DNA of 64,000 nucleotides, taken from contig JAEVZS010000026.1 of the NCBI GenBank assembly GCA_023392125.1, positions 81,716-145,715 of the forward strand, given 5' to 3'. The notes under the pieces are model-generated. The model did no database searches, was not told where the DNA came from, and was given only the letters and a program-made list of their open reading frames with translations. Below, one piece after another: positions 9,555 to 18,495 of the stretch. The DNA comes from Bacteroidota bacterium. Lineage in GTDB: Bacteria; Bacteroidota; Bacteroidia; Cytophagales; Cytophagaceae. The position numbers and the translations under genes are program-made. How positions within the stretch are numbered: the stretch's first letter is position 1; every line of letters starts with the position of its first letter.

Positions 9555-10055
9555 TTACCAGTTTTCGATAAGCCATTTCCCCTGAGCCTTCATTGTTTTT
9601 TCTATCACATCACGTACAGCGCCTCTTCCGCCTGCAAAAGGACTTATATACTGACATACAGACTTTATGTCTTCTGCCGCATCATTGGGACAGGCAGATA
9701 TACCCGCCAGCCGGAGCATTTTCAGATCAGGAATATCATCTCCCATATACAGTATCTGGGATGTGTCCAGCTGCTTGTCTTTCTTGTATTCATTAAACAC
9801 CGAGATTTTATCCTTCGCTCCCATGAATATGTCCCGTACACCAAGAAACTCAAGGCGTTTTTTTACCCCTTCCTCAAATCCTCCGGTTATAATAATTACA
9901 TGATAACCATTCTGAACCGCCTTTTCGACCGCGTATCCGTCCTTGATGTAAAAATTTCTGGCATGTTCTCCAGTCTTATAGGCAATGATACTCCCATCGG
10001 TAAGTACGCCGTCCACATCAAAAATAAACGTATTTATTTTACTAAAATCCACCAT
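9555..10055 (-). CDS. kdsC: KdsC-like HAD phosphatase (KDO 8-phosphate phosphatase)
   Basis: KdsC removes phosphate from KDO 8-phosphate on the way to lipopolysaccharide. The 166-residue protein is a cap-less C0 HAD enzyme with motif I FDVDGVLTDG (about residues 12-21), motif II IITGG and motif IV MGDDIPDLKML. Size and motifs match KdsC, which works as a tetramer; other small HAD phosphatases cannot be excluded. It lies between a DUF2520 protein (59-bp gap) and a UbiA prenyltransferase (17-bp gap). Confidence 0.86.
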   Translation of the reverse strand: MVDFSKINTFIFDVDGVLTDGSIIAYKTGEHARNFYIKDGYAVEKAVQNGYHVIIITGGFEEGVKKRLEFLGVRDIFMGAKDKISVFNEYKKDKQLDTSQILYMGDDIPDLKMLRLAGISACPNDAAEDIKSVCQYISPFAGGRGAVRDVIEKTMKAQGKWLIENW

Positions 10056-10114
10056 AAGAATCTTCTAGAGAAATAAGTAACCGACAATCGTATTAAATTA
10101 AGCAATAATATTTA

Positions 10115-10909
10115 TTAAAAGAAAGCAGAGGTATTCCCATAGGAAGACAAAATACTTTCTGTCATCGTCCTGTATATTTTTTCTGCATGCTTATTATCAG
10201 ACAGCAGGTCAAGATGAGCAGCGATTGTTCCCATATCATTTCGGACAGCAGGTCCGGTCTGCGACAATAATGCACCGGACGCAAATGCCTTGTTTATTGT
10301 CTCTTTTATCAGACTTTCCAACATAGAGAATGAAGTGCCCTCCTGCTCAAGTATACTTTCGGTAATGGACAGCAGATGATTGATAAAATTATTGGCAAAA
10401 ACTGCTGCCAGGTGAATTTTCTTTCGTTGCTCAGAAGTCAGTACACTCATCCTCCCGGACAACCTTTGTGCTGCTATTGCTATTTGCCTGCCGGCGTAGT
10501 CGTCATTGGCCTCTGTCAGCATAGGTATCGCGGAAAAATCTACCGACCTGCTTCTGGAAAATGTCTGCAACGGATAAAGCACACCAAAATGCTTAAATCC
10601 GTTAAGCAGATCTATCGTTGCACTGCCACTGGTATGAACCACTACTGCCTCATCCGGGATCAGCAACTGCCCGGTAACTGCCGGAATGGCATCATCGGGA
10701 ACGCAAAGCACAAAAAAAGTGGAATGACTCTGACTGAAATCAAGATCATCTACAGCCTTACAGTCCGGGATTCGTCCCGATGACTGTATAGCTGTTTCTA
10801 TATTTCTCGAATATACTTCATTAACCTGAAAACCGGCATCATAAAATGCCTTTGCCATATGCCAGCCTACATTGCCCGCTCCGATTATGGTAATTGCAGG
10901 TAATTGCAT
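10115..10909 (-). CDS. Rossmann-fold DUF2520 domain protein
   Basis: The 264-residue protein opens with a dinucleotide-binding turn, ITIIGAGNVGWHMAKAF (residues 7-23), and continues as an NADP/F420-type Rossmann domain followed by an all-helical DUF2520 domain with AAVFANNFINHLL near residue 170. The layout resembles ketopantoate reductase and pyrroline-5-carboxylate reductase relatives. The substrate is unknown. It starts 8 bp after ccmF and is 59 bp before the KdsC-like gene, so it is probably read from the ccm transcript. Confidence 0.85.
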   Translation of the reverse strand: MQLPAITIIGAGNVGWHMAKAFYDAGFQVNEVYSRNIETAIQSSGRIPDCKAVDDLDFSQSHSTFFVLCVPDDAIPAVTGQLLIPDEAVVVHTSGSATIDLLNGFKHFGVLYPLQTFSRSRSVDFSAIPMLTEANDDYAGRQIAIAAQRLSGRMSVLTSEQRKKIHLAAVFANNFINHLLSITESILEQEGTSFSMLESLIKETINKAFASGALLSQTGPAVRNDMGTIAAHLDLLSDNKHAEKIYRTMTESILSSYGNTSAFF

Positions 10910-10917
10910 TTACGTAT

Positions 10918-13596
10918 CTATATAACCGGCTGGTATGAATGTTTTGAAGCTTTATCAGCACTACCGGAGTTCTGACCTTCATTATCTTTCATCTTTCTGA
11001 AATCACCGGCTCTTCGCACAATCGCAATAGTCATTCCGATCATCAATACGATGGTTCCGATCCATAAAATGTTAATCAACGGCTTTTCTACCACCTTAAG
11101 AATAATGAAATCCTTTTGGGTTGTACTTTGTGTGAATGTAAAAACTCCTGATTCCGGGTCAATACCAACAAATTCAATTTTCAGTCCAAGCTCCGGTAAG
11201 ACCTCCGGAATATGTCCAATCATAATGTCTTCTTCCCCAAAAAGATTTTTAGTCACCTTTATGACATATTTCGGATACATTTCATAATGATCTTCTTTTC
11301 CCATCAGTGTAAAATGCGCTTTTACAGCTCCGTCACCAGGTCCCAGATTCAATCCGGGAATATCTGTTTCCTTCACAACACTATTGAAGATTACTATGTA
11401 GTCATTAATAAAGAGGGTATCACCGATTTTTGCTCTGAATGTCTCCGGTTCCGACCATTCTCTCTTTTCTTCATCCAGAAAAGAGGTGATATGCGTATAA
11501 AAGTCTCTGCCTGCAAATCGTCTGATATCGGGTGAAACTACTTTGCCCATAGACTCGTTGGCCTGAATACGCGGATAAAGAGAAAAAGCTTCTGAACTAT
11601 CTTTCTTTACATACTCTACTTCAAAATAGGTATTCTCAGGATGGAGCATTACCGTATCTCCTTTTTCGAAATACGTTTTAGTACGATGTTTTAAATCATT
11701 TATGACAATCGCTTCTCTTGAGTCAGGAAATACGAATAGATCTTTTGCATTGACATATCCGGGAAATCCGGCTACCTCAAACCGGCTGCCTTTGTAGGTA
11801 AGAATATAATCCTGCATCTGAGCCGGCTCCTCACGCCACAACAGGATATTCTCGGTATTAAATGCTTCATCCGCATCTTTAGAGAATAGCAGTCCCGAAT
11901 GATTTAATGAAATCACTTTGGAATATCCGGATGAAAACAATACTCCGATCAGCATCAGCGCCATACCTATGTGAGTAACAGCCCCTCCGGAAAGTCTGAT
12001 ATTTTTGCTGAAAAACAGGTTGACCAGTATTCTTCCGTTGGCAACCAGACTGAAAATCGCAAAGCTCCACAGGAGAATAAATTTGATTTTCTTGGATATA
12101 TAATCCTTATCCTGGATAATGGCAGCGTCAAACGCTTTTAAATCTACGAATAGTATCACCAGGGTAGATAAAAGAATGCTTATAATAACCGGAGTATAAA
12201 GCGAGGATAGAAACTTTTTCCGGTCCATCTTTTTCCACCAGAAAAACTGTCCTATACCGGAGAGAACAGCAATAAGCATCGCAAACCATATCTGCCAGTT
12301 TGTATAAAACACAACCTGATCGGCCGGAGGCGCCATATTGGAAACGATACCGAGATCTTTCAGAATTGAGTTAAAGAACGGGATGGAAGTTGGCAGGATA
12401 ACCTGAAATGCCGCAAGACATAATATGGTAACCCCTATAAAAATCCAGAACTCTCTTGAATAAGTTGATAATTCCTTTTGTGTTGACGGAATATGCTTCC
12501 ATGAACGAATGATCAGAAACAACGAAATCGCGGTAAATGCGCCCAGGTATAAAAACAACTGATTCTTTAATCCCAGATCTGTAAAGGAATGGACGGAAGC
12601 CTCGCCCAATACACCGCTTCTGGTAAGATAGGTGGAGTAAAGAATAAGCAGAAATGAGACAATAACAAGGATCACCGATGTCTTCAGCGCCGAATTACTA
12701 TTCTTATAGCTGATCATCGTATGTATGCCGGCTATAAGGATAAGCCAGGGTACATAAACTGCATTTTCAACAGGATCCCAGTTCCAGTAGCCACCGAAGT
12801 TGAGCGTTTCATACGCCCAGTACGCCCCCATAAGAATGCCGGCTCCCAAAACAAGCGCTGCAAACAGAGACCAGGGCAGAGCAGGCTTTACCCAATCCTT
12901 GTATTTGCCCAGCCACAGCCCGGCTATACAGTAGGCAAAAGGAACAAGAGTAGCCGCAAAACCAAGGAATAATGTAGGCGGATGAATAACCATCCAGTAA
13001 TTCTGTAAAAGCAGGTTCAGTCCGCTGCCGTCTTCCGGTATAAAATCGGGATTGCTTTTGTAAACCGGTATATCTCCCATATATTCTTTGAGCAGAATAA
13101 AAGGAGAGCTTCCAATCTTAATATCCGCAAAAGGAATCACGGCACCGAGGATCATGGAAGCTAGAAATGCCTGCACAAGACAGAAGACCACCATTACCGG
13201 AGCCTCCCAGACATTGTTTACTTTAATAAGGATTGCACCAAGCAGAACATGCCAGAAGATCCACAGCAGGAAGCTTCCTTCCTGACCTTCCCAGAAGCAG
13301 GATATCATATAATACCAGGGCAGATCATTGGATGAATGGCTCCAGGCATAATGGTATTCATAGTAGTGATTATATATGATCGTGTAAAGGCATACAACGA
13401 TTCCGATTACAGCAAATCCGTGAATACCAAAGGCTATACGCGAAAAAACCTTCCAGCTTTTGATTTCATCTGCTTCGGAAGGTTTCTCTTGCTCCAGTCT
13501 GGTTGCACGTATATAGCCTATTGTTGCAATTATAGCAGTGATAAAAGACAGAATAACGAATATATGCCCCCAGTTTCCTATTCCTTCATGTACCAT
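10918..13596 (-). CDS. ccmF: CcmF-like cytochrome c haem lyase
   Basis: CcmF joins haem from CcmE to apocytochrome c in the periplasm. The 892-residue membrane protein has the signature WEGQEGSFLLW near residue 85 and a haem-handling loop FGGYWNWDPVENAVYVPW near 265 (a variant of the WWD motif), with conserved His residues around it. After the last helix block comes a soluble periplasmic domain (about 560-830) and a final membrane helix. It is longer than E. coli CcmF (about 650) because of that domain. It is 5 bp after ccmE. No ccmH or thioredoxin-like ccmG follows it. Confidence 0.94.
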   Translation of the reverse strand: MVHEGIGNWGHIFVILSFITAIIATIGYIRATRLEQEKPSEADEIKSWKVFSRIAFGIHGFAVIGIVVCLYTIIYNHYYEYHYAWSHSSNDLPWYYMISCFWEGQEGSFLLWIFWHVLLGAILIKVNNVWEAPVMVVFCLVQAFLASMILGAVIPFADIKIGSSPFILLKEYMGDIPVYKSNPDFIPEDGSGLNLLLQNYWMVIHPPTLFLGFAATLVPFAYCIAGLWLGKYKDWVKPALPWSLFAALVLGAGILMGAYWAYETLNFGGYWNWDPVENAVYVPWLILIAGIHTMISYKNSNSALKTSVILVIVSFLLILYSTYLTRSGVLGEASVHSFTDLGLKNQLFLYLGAFTAISLFLIIRSWKHIPSTQKELSTYSREFWIFIGVTILCLAAFQVILPTSIPFFNSILKDLGIVSNMAPPADQVVFYTNWQIWFAMLIAVLSGIGQFFWWKKMDRKKFLSSLYTPVIISILLSTLVILFVDLKAFDAAIIQDKDYISKKIKFILLWSFAIFSLVANGRILVNLFFSKNIRLSGGAVTHIGMALMLIGVLFSSGYSKVISLNHSGLLFSKDADEAFNTENILLWREEPAQMQDYILTYKGSRFEVAGFPGYVNAKDLFVFPDSREAIVINDLKHRTKTYFEKGDTVMLHPENTYFEVEYVKKDSSEAFSLYPRIQANESMGKVVSPDIRRFAGRDFYTHITSFLDEEKREWSEPETFRAKIGDTLFINDYIVIFNSVVKETDIPGLNLGPGDGAVKAHFTLMGKEDHYEMYPKYVIKVTKNLFGEEDIMIGHIPEVLPELGLKIEFVGIDPESGVFTFTQSTTQKDFIILKVVEKPLINILWIGTIVLMIGMTIAIVRRAGDFRKMKDNEGQNSGSADKASKHSYQPVI

Positions 13597-13601
13597 TACA
13601 A

Positions 13602-14006
13602 CTAGATTTTATTTTCCTGATATTTGGACGGGCATTTCAAAAGAATCTCATCTGCCACAAATGTTTTGTTACGTACGGAGCCAATAACTACTACCTGCTC
13701 GGACTTTTCAAAATCCTGTGGCTTGGGATTGAAGTGAACTACTTCCCTTTCTTCATTATTGTTGTCTACCAGTATAAAAACAAAGTAGTTAGGATCCATG
13801 ACCGGATTATACATCATGCCAACAATCTCACCGTCCTCGTTCTTCTTTAATTTGCCCACCACGTGAATCTTATTTTTATTACCTTTTTCCGCCATGGCAT
13901 AGGCCTCCCTGAAGCTTACATACTGACTCGCGCTCCCGGCAGTGGATACTATAACTCCGATGGAAATGGCAATGGCAACAATTGCAATTATGTATGAGAG
14001 TTTCAT
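13602..14006 (-). CDS. ccmE: CcmE, haem chaperone of the Cys type
   Basis: CcmE carries haem from CcmC to CcmF. The 134-residue protein has an N-terminal membrane anchor (about residues 5-24) and an OB-fold beta barrel. Classical CcmE binds haem covalently through the His of HxxxY; here the equivalent C-terminal motif is CPSKY (Cys125-Tyr129). The CxxxY form is known from some deltaproteobacteria and archaea and seems usual in Bacteroidota. It lies between ccmD and ccmF with 5-7 bp gaps. Confidence 0.92.
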   Translation of the reverse strand: MKLSYIIAIVAIAISIGVIVSTAGSASQYVSFREAYAMAEKGNKNKIHVVGKLKKNEDGEIVGMMYNPVMDPNYFVFILVDNNNEEREVVHFNPKPQDFEKSEQVVVIGSVRNKTFVADEILLKCPSKYQENKI

Positions 14007-14013
14007 AATATGA

Positions 14014-14241
14014 TTACAGGTTTCCTTTTTCTTTTTCGATCATTGATATTTTGCGGTCCAGGCTGATGAGATATAAAATAAGCCCTATGAAAACAACGAG
14101 CACAACAGCCACTACCACATATATTTTACCTTCGGCGCGCATCTGATCGGCCATTTCAACATCCGAATGATCCACAATCTGGGCAAAGACATTCATTGCA
14201 GAGAAAACGGAGAGTAAGACAATTAGTATAAATCTTTTCAT
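14014..14241 (-). CDS. CcmD-like small membrane protein
   Basis: The 75-residue protein has an N-terminal hydrophobic leader ending in a signal-peptide-like FAQ (residues 1-21) and a second membrane helix (about 40-60) followed by a charged tail, KEKGNL. CcmD proteins are small single-helix proteins that stabilise CcmC-CcmE. It sits between ccmC and ccmE with gaps of 8 and 7 bp, which is the main support for the call because the sequence itself is short and weakly conserved. Confidence 0.78.
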   Translation of the reverse strand: MKRFILIVLLSVFSAMNVFAQIVDHSDVEMADQMRAEGKIYVVVAVVLVVFIGLILYLISLDRKISMIEKEKGNL

Positions 14242-14249
14242 TATGCTTT

Positions 14250-14915
14250 TTATTCAATGCCATATATTCGGTTTCTGACCAGCCGTATTCTCACTCTGAG
14301 TGAGCTGATCCATACTCCCAGCAATGTAAAACCCAGAATAGAAGGGTAAAACAACAAGCGCATTCTGGAATCCAGATCATATGCATTAAAGCCCGGATTT
14401 CCTCCGTTACCCGGATGTAACGAATCGGTAAGCCTCGGAAGTATAAACAGCAAAGCTATCAGAGCCGGAAAACTGAAAATATTATATATCGCACTTATAC
14501 GTGCCCTCTGCTGATCATCTGTAAATGATCCTCTGAGAACAAAATAAGCCAGATAAATAAGCAAGCCGATCGCCGAAGCATTCTGCTTGGGATCTCCGCT
14601 CCAGTATGAGCCCCAGGTATACTGTGCCCAAACCATTCCGGTCAGCAGCCCCAACACGCCAAAAACTATGCCGGTATTTGCATATTCCGCTGCCTGGATG
14701 TCAGATTTTGCATTGCCCTTTGCCAGATAAATAACTGAAAAAATAACCGAGATCAGCAGGGAAATAATCATTCCGAACCACATCGGCACATGAAAGTACA
14801 GATTACGAATACTTTCATTAAGAATATTGAGCTTGGGGACATCAAACATAAAGCCGCCGATAATGACATATAATAAAATCAATATGGCAAGCAATTTCCA
14901 CCAGGTAAGTTTCAT
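14250..14915 (-). CDS. ccmC: CcmC/CcsA-type haem handling protein
   Basis: CcmC presents haem to CcmE. The chosen start, ATG at 14915 (MKLTWWKLLAIL), gives 221 residues and leaves a 49-bp gap to ccmB; a longer frame from 15020 would overlap ccmB and add a non-homologous leader. The protein has six membrane segments, NLYFHVPMWF with the first axial His, the haem loop WGSYWSGDPKQNAS (a WWD variant), and a later His in LHPGNGG. It lies between ccmB and ccmD. Confidence 0.92.
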   Translation of the reverse strand: MKLTWWKLLAILILLYVIIGGFMFDVPKLNILNESIRNLYFHVPMWFGMIISLLISVIFSVIYLAKGNAKSDIQAAEYANTGIVFGVLGLLTGMVWAQYTWGSYWSGDPKQNASAIGLLIYLAYFVLRGSFTDDQQRARISAIYNIFSFPALIALLFILPRLTDSLHPGNGGNPGFNAYDLDSRMRLLFYPSILGFTLLGVWISSLRVRIRLVRNRIYGIE

Positions 14916-14964
14916 ATTGAGTATATCTGTTTGAGGGCTGTAGAATTCAACGAAAATTTGAATT

Positions 14965-15627
14965 TTAACTTCTCCAAAGGTAAGGAAATAAAACATAAGA
15001 AACGGCAGCAAGCATAACATTTACTGACATCAATGTTACAATCTCATCATAGCTGACGGAGCGTGCCAGTCCGTCAATCGAATTCTTTGATAAGCGGATA
15101 AGCATGAGCAGCATAGGCAAAATAACGGGAAAACTCAGGATCGCCATCAGAGAGGCTCCGGCTGCCGCTTTATAGGCAATTCCTGATATAAGAGTAAGGG
15201 TGGATGAAAAGCCTGTCGCCCCCAGCAATATGGCCAGAAAAAAGAAAGTCATATCTTCTACAGGATTTCCCAGCACCATACTGTAAAACAGAAGAGCTGT
15301 GACCGAAAAGACAATCATCAGCAGACTATTGTAGACCATTTTTGCAAGAATAACCGCCTGAGGCGAGGCCAGTGTATAGTAATAAAAATGCCTGCCTTTC
15401 TGCTCATCCGCAAAACTTTTTGCCATCGCATTGATTGAAACAAAAAGCATAATAATCCAGAAAACCACATTCCATGTAATAGGTGAAAGTTCATTGGATC
15501 GTACTCCGAAACTCAGATAGCAGACAAAAATAGTGGAGCCTATGTACAAAAGTATACTATTAAATGCCAGACGCTGCCTCCATTCCAGCATCACTTCCTT
15601 CAAAAGCAGGTTCCAGAAGTTCTTCAT
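14965..15627 (-). CDS. ccmB: CcmB-like haem exporter permease
   Basis: CcmB is the membrane subunit of the CcmAB ABC complex that releases holo-CcmE. The start at 15627 (MKNFWNLLLKEV) gives 220 residues, as in the family; the frame extends to 15666 but without homologous sequence. Six membrane segments are visible, and the early FADEQKGRHFYYYTLASP motif is typical of CcmB. No ccmA ATPase gene is in the window, so it must be encoded elsewhere or be absent. This is the first gene of the ccm operon. Confidence 0.92.
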   Translation of the reverse strand: MKNFWNLLLKEVMLEWRQRLAFNSILLYIGSTIFVCYLSFGVRSNELSPITWNVVFWIIMLFVSINAMAKSFADEQKGRHFYYYTLASPQAVILAKMVYNSLLMIVFSVTALLFYSMVLGNPVEDMTFFFLAILLGATGFSSTLTLISGIAYKAAAGASLMAILSFPVILPMLLMLIRLSKNSIDGLARSVSYDEIVTLMSVNVMLAAVSYVLFPYLWRS

Positions 15628-15632
15628 GAATC

Positions 15633-15662
15633 TAAAGTTATGTTGAAAATTGCTACATTCAA
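15633..15662 (-). promoter_or_regulatory. Candidate promoter of the ccm operon
   Basis: On the minus strand, TTG (15660-15662) is followed after 19 bases by TAACTTTA (15633-15640). This matches the Bacteroidota -33/-7 pattern TTG-N19-TAnnTTTG except for the last base. The -7 box ends 5 bases before the ccmB ATG, so the transcript would be almost leaderless. Confidence 0.3.
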
Positions 15663-15709
15663 TCATCTATTGTTAAAAAAATCTGCTAATTTTAGAACCT
15701 TTGAAAGCA

Positions 15710-16375
15710 ATGAAAAAAATAATTCCGATACTGACATTCATCCTTCTTTCTCAAACTGGGTTCAGCCAGTACAATGAATATGAAGCTGCCGAAGTCAGAC
15801 AGCCTGACGCTGGTGTCAAAACCGTTGTCCGGGTCAATCTATTCGGTTCTATGGCCGGGAGCTTTACCGGCGAGATTGAACGTGTTATTAATAAGCGTTT
15901 TTCTGTACAGCTGGCTGTGGGCTATCGCAGTCTTAATCTTACACCATTCTTTGTAAATACCGATGTGGCTGACCATGTCAGTTTTTATCAGCGTGGATTT
16001 ACTTTTGTCCCGCAAATGAAATACTACTGGACCCATTTCTCTAAAAAGCTGAAGAATCCGATGGGCGCCTATATTGCTCCCTATATGCGAATCGGTCAAT
16101 ATGACTTTGAGCTGAAAGATGATCTGCTCGATGGCAAATATGATCTGACGTATGATCTTACCGCTATTAGTGGCGGACTTGTTTTCGGCTTTCAGCTTAT
16201 TGCAGGAAAACATTTTGCTCTGGATGCCTTTTTCGGTCCGCAGGTAAAGCACAAGAAGGTCAGTAATGAGCGCTGGAGATATCCATCTTCTTCTGATGAT
16301 GGTGTAGTTACATTAAAGAGATCTGTTATGACGTTTGAGCCCAGAGTTGGTCTTACCGCAGGAATTGCATTTTAA
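15710..16375 (+). CDS. Predicted outer-membrane beta-barrel protein
   Basis: The ATG at 15710 (MKKIIPILTFILL) gives 221 residues with a clean signal peptide ending near QTGFSQ; a TTG three codons upstream is a less likely start. The mature part alternates short hydrophobic and polar strands, has Tyr/Phe-rich segments, and ends in Phe, as small outer-membrane barrels do. It resembles DUF3575-type barrels of Bacteroidota, but I do not recognise a specific family. It lies 39 bp before pheS and diverges from ccmB across an 82-bp gap. Confidence 0.7.
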   Translation: MKKIIPILTFILLSQTGFSQYNEYEAAEVRQPDAGVKTVVRVNLFGSMAGSFTGEIERVINKRFSVQLAVGYRSLNLTPFFVNTDVADHVSFYQRGFTFVPQMKYYWTHFSKKLKNPMGAYIAPYMRIGQYDFELKDDLLDGKYDLTYDLTAISGGLVFGFQLIAGKHFALDAFFGPQVKHKKVSNERWRYPSSSDDGVVTLKRSVMTFEPRVGLTAGIAF

Positions 16376-16414
16376 TCACGATAATAGTAAAGAAAGATTC
16401 GTTCTGATAGATAT

Positions 16415-17440
16415 ATGAAAGAAAAGATAGAAAGAGTCCTGACTGAAGTTGAGGAATTTAGAATAGAAGACAAAGAACAGCTGGAACAGTTTCGATTGAA
16501 ATTTCTGATCAAGAAAAGTGAGCTTAATGAGCTTTTCACAGAACTTCGCAATGTCCCGGCAGAAGACAAGCGAATGGTCGGGGCCGAACTGAATAATCTT
16601 AAAAATACCGCTCAGAATAAATTCAAAGAGGCCTCGGAAGCAATTGAAAATAATACAGACAATGTCACTGCTGACATTCCTGATCTTACGCTTCCGGTTA
16701 TACCGAATGAGCTCGGCACAAGACATCCTCTCACTCTGGTCAGAGAACGCATTATTGAGATTTTTTCCCGAATGGGATTCAATCTGTCAGACGGCCCCGA
16801 AATTGAGGATGACTGGCATAACTTCACTGCTCTGAACTTTCCTGAAAATCATCCCGCAAGGGAAATGCAGGACACCTTTTTTCTTGAGAAAAATCCGGAT
16901 ATCGCCTTAAGGACACACACCTCGTCTATCCAGATAAGGGTAATGGGGAAAAAAAAGCCGCCGATACGCACTCTTGCACCCGGCCGTGTTTTTCGTAATG
17001 AGGCTATCTCGGCAAGAGCTCACTGTGTATTTCACCAGATTGAAGGGTTTTATATTGATGAGAAAGTAAGTTTTGCAGATCTTAAGCAGACCCTATATCA
17101 CTTTGCCAAAGAACTATTTGGCGAAGATACTAAAATCCGTTTCAGACCTTCGTTTTTTCCGTTTACAGAACCAAGTGCGGAGATAGACATAAGCTGTCTG
17201 CTTTGTAAAGGAAAGGGCTGCACAGTTTGTAAACACAGCGGCTGGGTAGAAATCGGCGGTTCCGGTATGATTGATCCCAATGTGATGGAAAACTGTGGCA
17301 TTGACTCCCGGAAATATTCAGGTTTTGCATTCGGAATGGGAGTTGAGAGAATTACTATGCTAAAATACCAGATCAAAGATCTTCGTCTGTTTACCGAAAA
17401 CGATGTTCGCTTCCTGAAACAGTTCAGGCATGTAATGTAA
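16415..17440 (+). CDS. pheS: Phenylalanine-tRNA ligase alpha subunit
   Basis: PheS charges tRNA-Phe together with PheT, which is not in this window. The 341 residues show an N-terminal coiled-coil arm, then the class II catalytic core with NHPAREMQDTFF (motif 1 region), FRNEAISARAHCVFHQIEGF (motif 2) and GFAFGMGVERITML (motif 3). A CxxCxxxxCxxC-like insertion (CLLCKGKGCTVC, about residues 261-272) sits between motifs 2 and 3, where the Bacteroidota and some other bacterial PheS carry a small metal-knuckle-like loop. It ends at a strong terminator. Confidence 0.97.
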   Translation: MKEKIERVLTEVEEFRIEDKEQLEQFRLKFLIKKSELNELFTELRNVPAEDKRMVGAELNNLKNTAQNKFKEASEAIENNTDNVTADIPDLTLPVIPNELGTRHPLTLVRERIIEIFSRMGFNLSDGPEIEDDWHNFTALNFPENHPAREMQDTFFLEKNPDIALRTHTSSIQIRVMGKKKPPIRTLAPGRVFRNEAISARAHCVFHQIEGFYIDEKVSFADLKQTLYHFAKELFGEDTKIRFRPSFFPFTEPSAEIDISCLLCKGKGCTVCKHSGWVEIGGSGMIDPNVMENCGIDSRKYSGFAFGMGVERITMLKYQIKDLRLFTENDVRFLKQFRHVM

Positions 17441-17471
17441 CGGTTTCCAGCGCTTATTTATCTTATAAATA

Positions 17472-17502
17472 AAAAAGACTGTTCCCAATGACAGTCTTTT
17501 TT
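17472..17502. terminator. Bidirectional intrinsic terminator
   Basis: AAAAAGACTGT (17472-17482) and ACAGTCTTTTTT (17491-17502) form an 11-bp stem with an 8-base loop and a T run on both strands. It lies between the convergent pheS and moxR genes and can serve both. Confidence 0.9.
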
Positions 17503-17529
17503 ATTTACATTCCAGCCAATGCCAGACTG

Positions 17530-18495
17530 CTACAGTATATCTTTTATAATCTGCTCTACACTAACCCCTTCTGCTTCAGCCCTGAAATTCCGCACAATAC
17601 GATGGCGTAGAATCGCCAGCGCCACATCCTTTACATCCTCTTTGTCCGGTGAATATTTACCTTTGAGTAAGGCATTGCATTTGGCTCCCAGTACAAGATA
17701 TTGAGAAGCTCTGGGTCCGGCCCCCCATTCCAGATACTGGTTCGCCATTTCCGAAGCTTTTTCCATTCCTGGCCGTGTTTTGTGTACCAGTTCCACCGCA
17801 TACTCAACTACGTTATCCGCTACCGGAACCTTTCTCACCAGGTCCTGAAAATAGATAATGTCAGAGGCGCTCATTACAGGCTTAATATCCTGTTGCAAAC
17901 CGGAAGTTGTATTCTTCACTACCTCTACTTCTGACTGAAAAGACGGATAGCTGAGCTGCAAATTGAACATAAAACGATCCAGCTGAGCCTCCGGTAACGG
18001 ATATGTCCCCTCCTGCTCGATCGGATTTTGGGTTGCCAGCACAAAAAAAGGTCTATCAAGCTGATATATATGACCTGCTATTGTGACCGAATATTCCTGC
18101 ATGCTTTCTAGCAGCGCTGCCTGAGTTTTAGGCGGAGTTCTGTTGATTTCATCCGCAAGTACAATATTGGCAAAGATAGGTCCCTTAACAAATTTAAAAT
18201 TTCTGTTTACATCCAGTGTTTCAGAACCAAGAATATCTGAGGGCATAAGATCCGGGGTAAACTGAATACGTTTGAAATTCAGATCGAGGACTCTAGAAAT
18301 CGTATTGATTAACAAGGTTTTGGCCAGTCCGGGCACTCCCACAAGCAAACAGTGTCCCTGACAAAAAATTGCGGTAAGCACCAATCTGACAGCTTCATCC
18401 TGACCAATAATTACTTTAGATATTTCTTTGGTAACTCTGGCATAGACTTCTTTCAATGCATCAGCAGCCTCTACCTCATTCTGAAATTTTTCCAT
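17530..18495 (-). CDS. MoxR-family AAA+ ATPase (first copy)
   Basis: MoxR ATPases are chaperone-like AAA+ proteins that act on metal-loading or envelope partners. The 321 residues have Walker A GVPGLAKT (about residues 53-60), Walker B VLADEINR (about 113-120), the sensor ATQNPIEQEGTYPLPEAQLDRF and a C-terminal lid. No DUF58 gene is next to it. Instead its ATG overlaps by one base (TAATG) the stop of the last of three periplasmic chaperone genes, so it is the promoter-distal gene of that operon. A second MoxR gene at 28920-29897 is in the classical DUF58 setting. Confidence 0.93.
   Translation of the reverse strand: MEKFQNEVEAADALKEVYARVTKEISKVIIGQDEAVRLVLTAIFCQGHCLLVGVPGLAKTLLINTISRVLDLNFKRIQFTPDLMPSDILGSETLDVNRNFKFVKGPIFANIVLADEINRTPPKTQAALLESMQEYSVTIAGHIYQLDRPFFVLATQNPIEQEGTYPLPEAQLDRFMFNLQLSYPSFQSEVEVVKNTTSGLQQDIKPVMSASDIIYFQDLVRKVPVADNVVEYAVELVHKTRPGMEKASEMANQYLEWGAGPRASQYLVLGAKCNALLKGKYSPDKEDVKDVALAILRHRIVRNFRAEAEGVSVEQIIKDIL

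Noticed and set aside
14916..15020. Extended N-terminus of CcmC
   Set aside because: It would overlap ccmB by 56 bp and adds 35 residues without homology; ATG at 14915 gives the normal family length.
15701..15709. TTG start for the outer-membrane barrel gene
   Set aside because: The ATG three codons later gives a better signal peptide (MKKIIPILTF).
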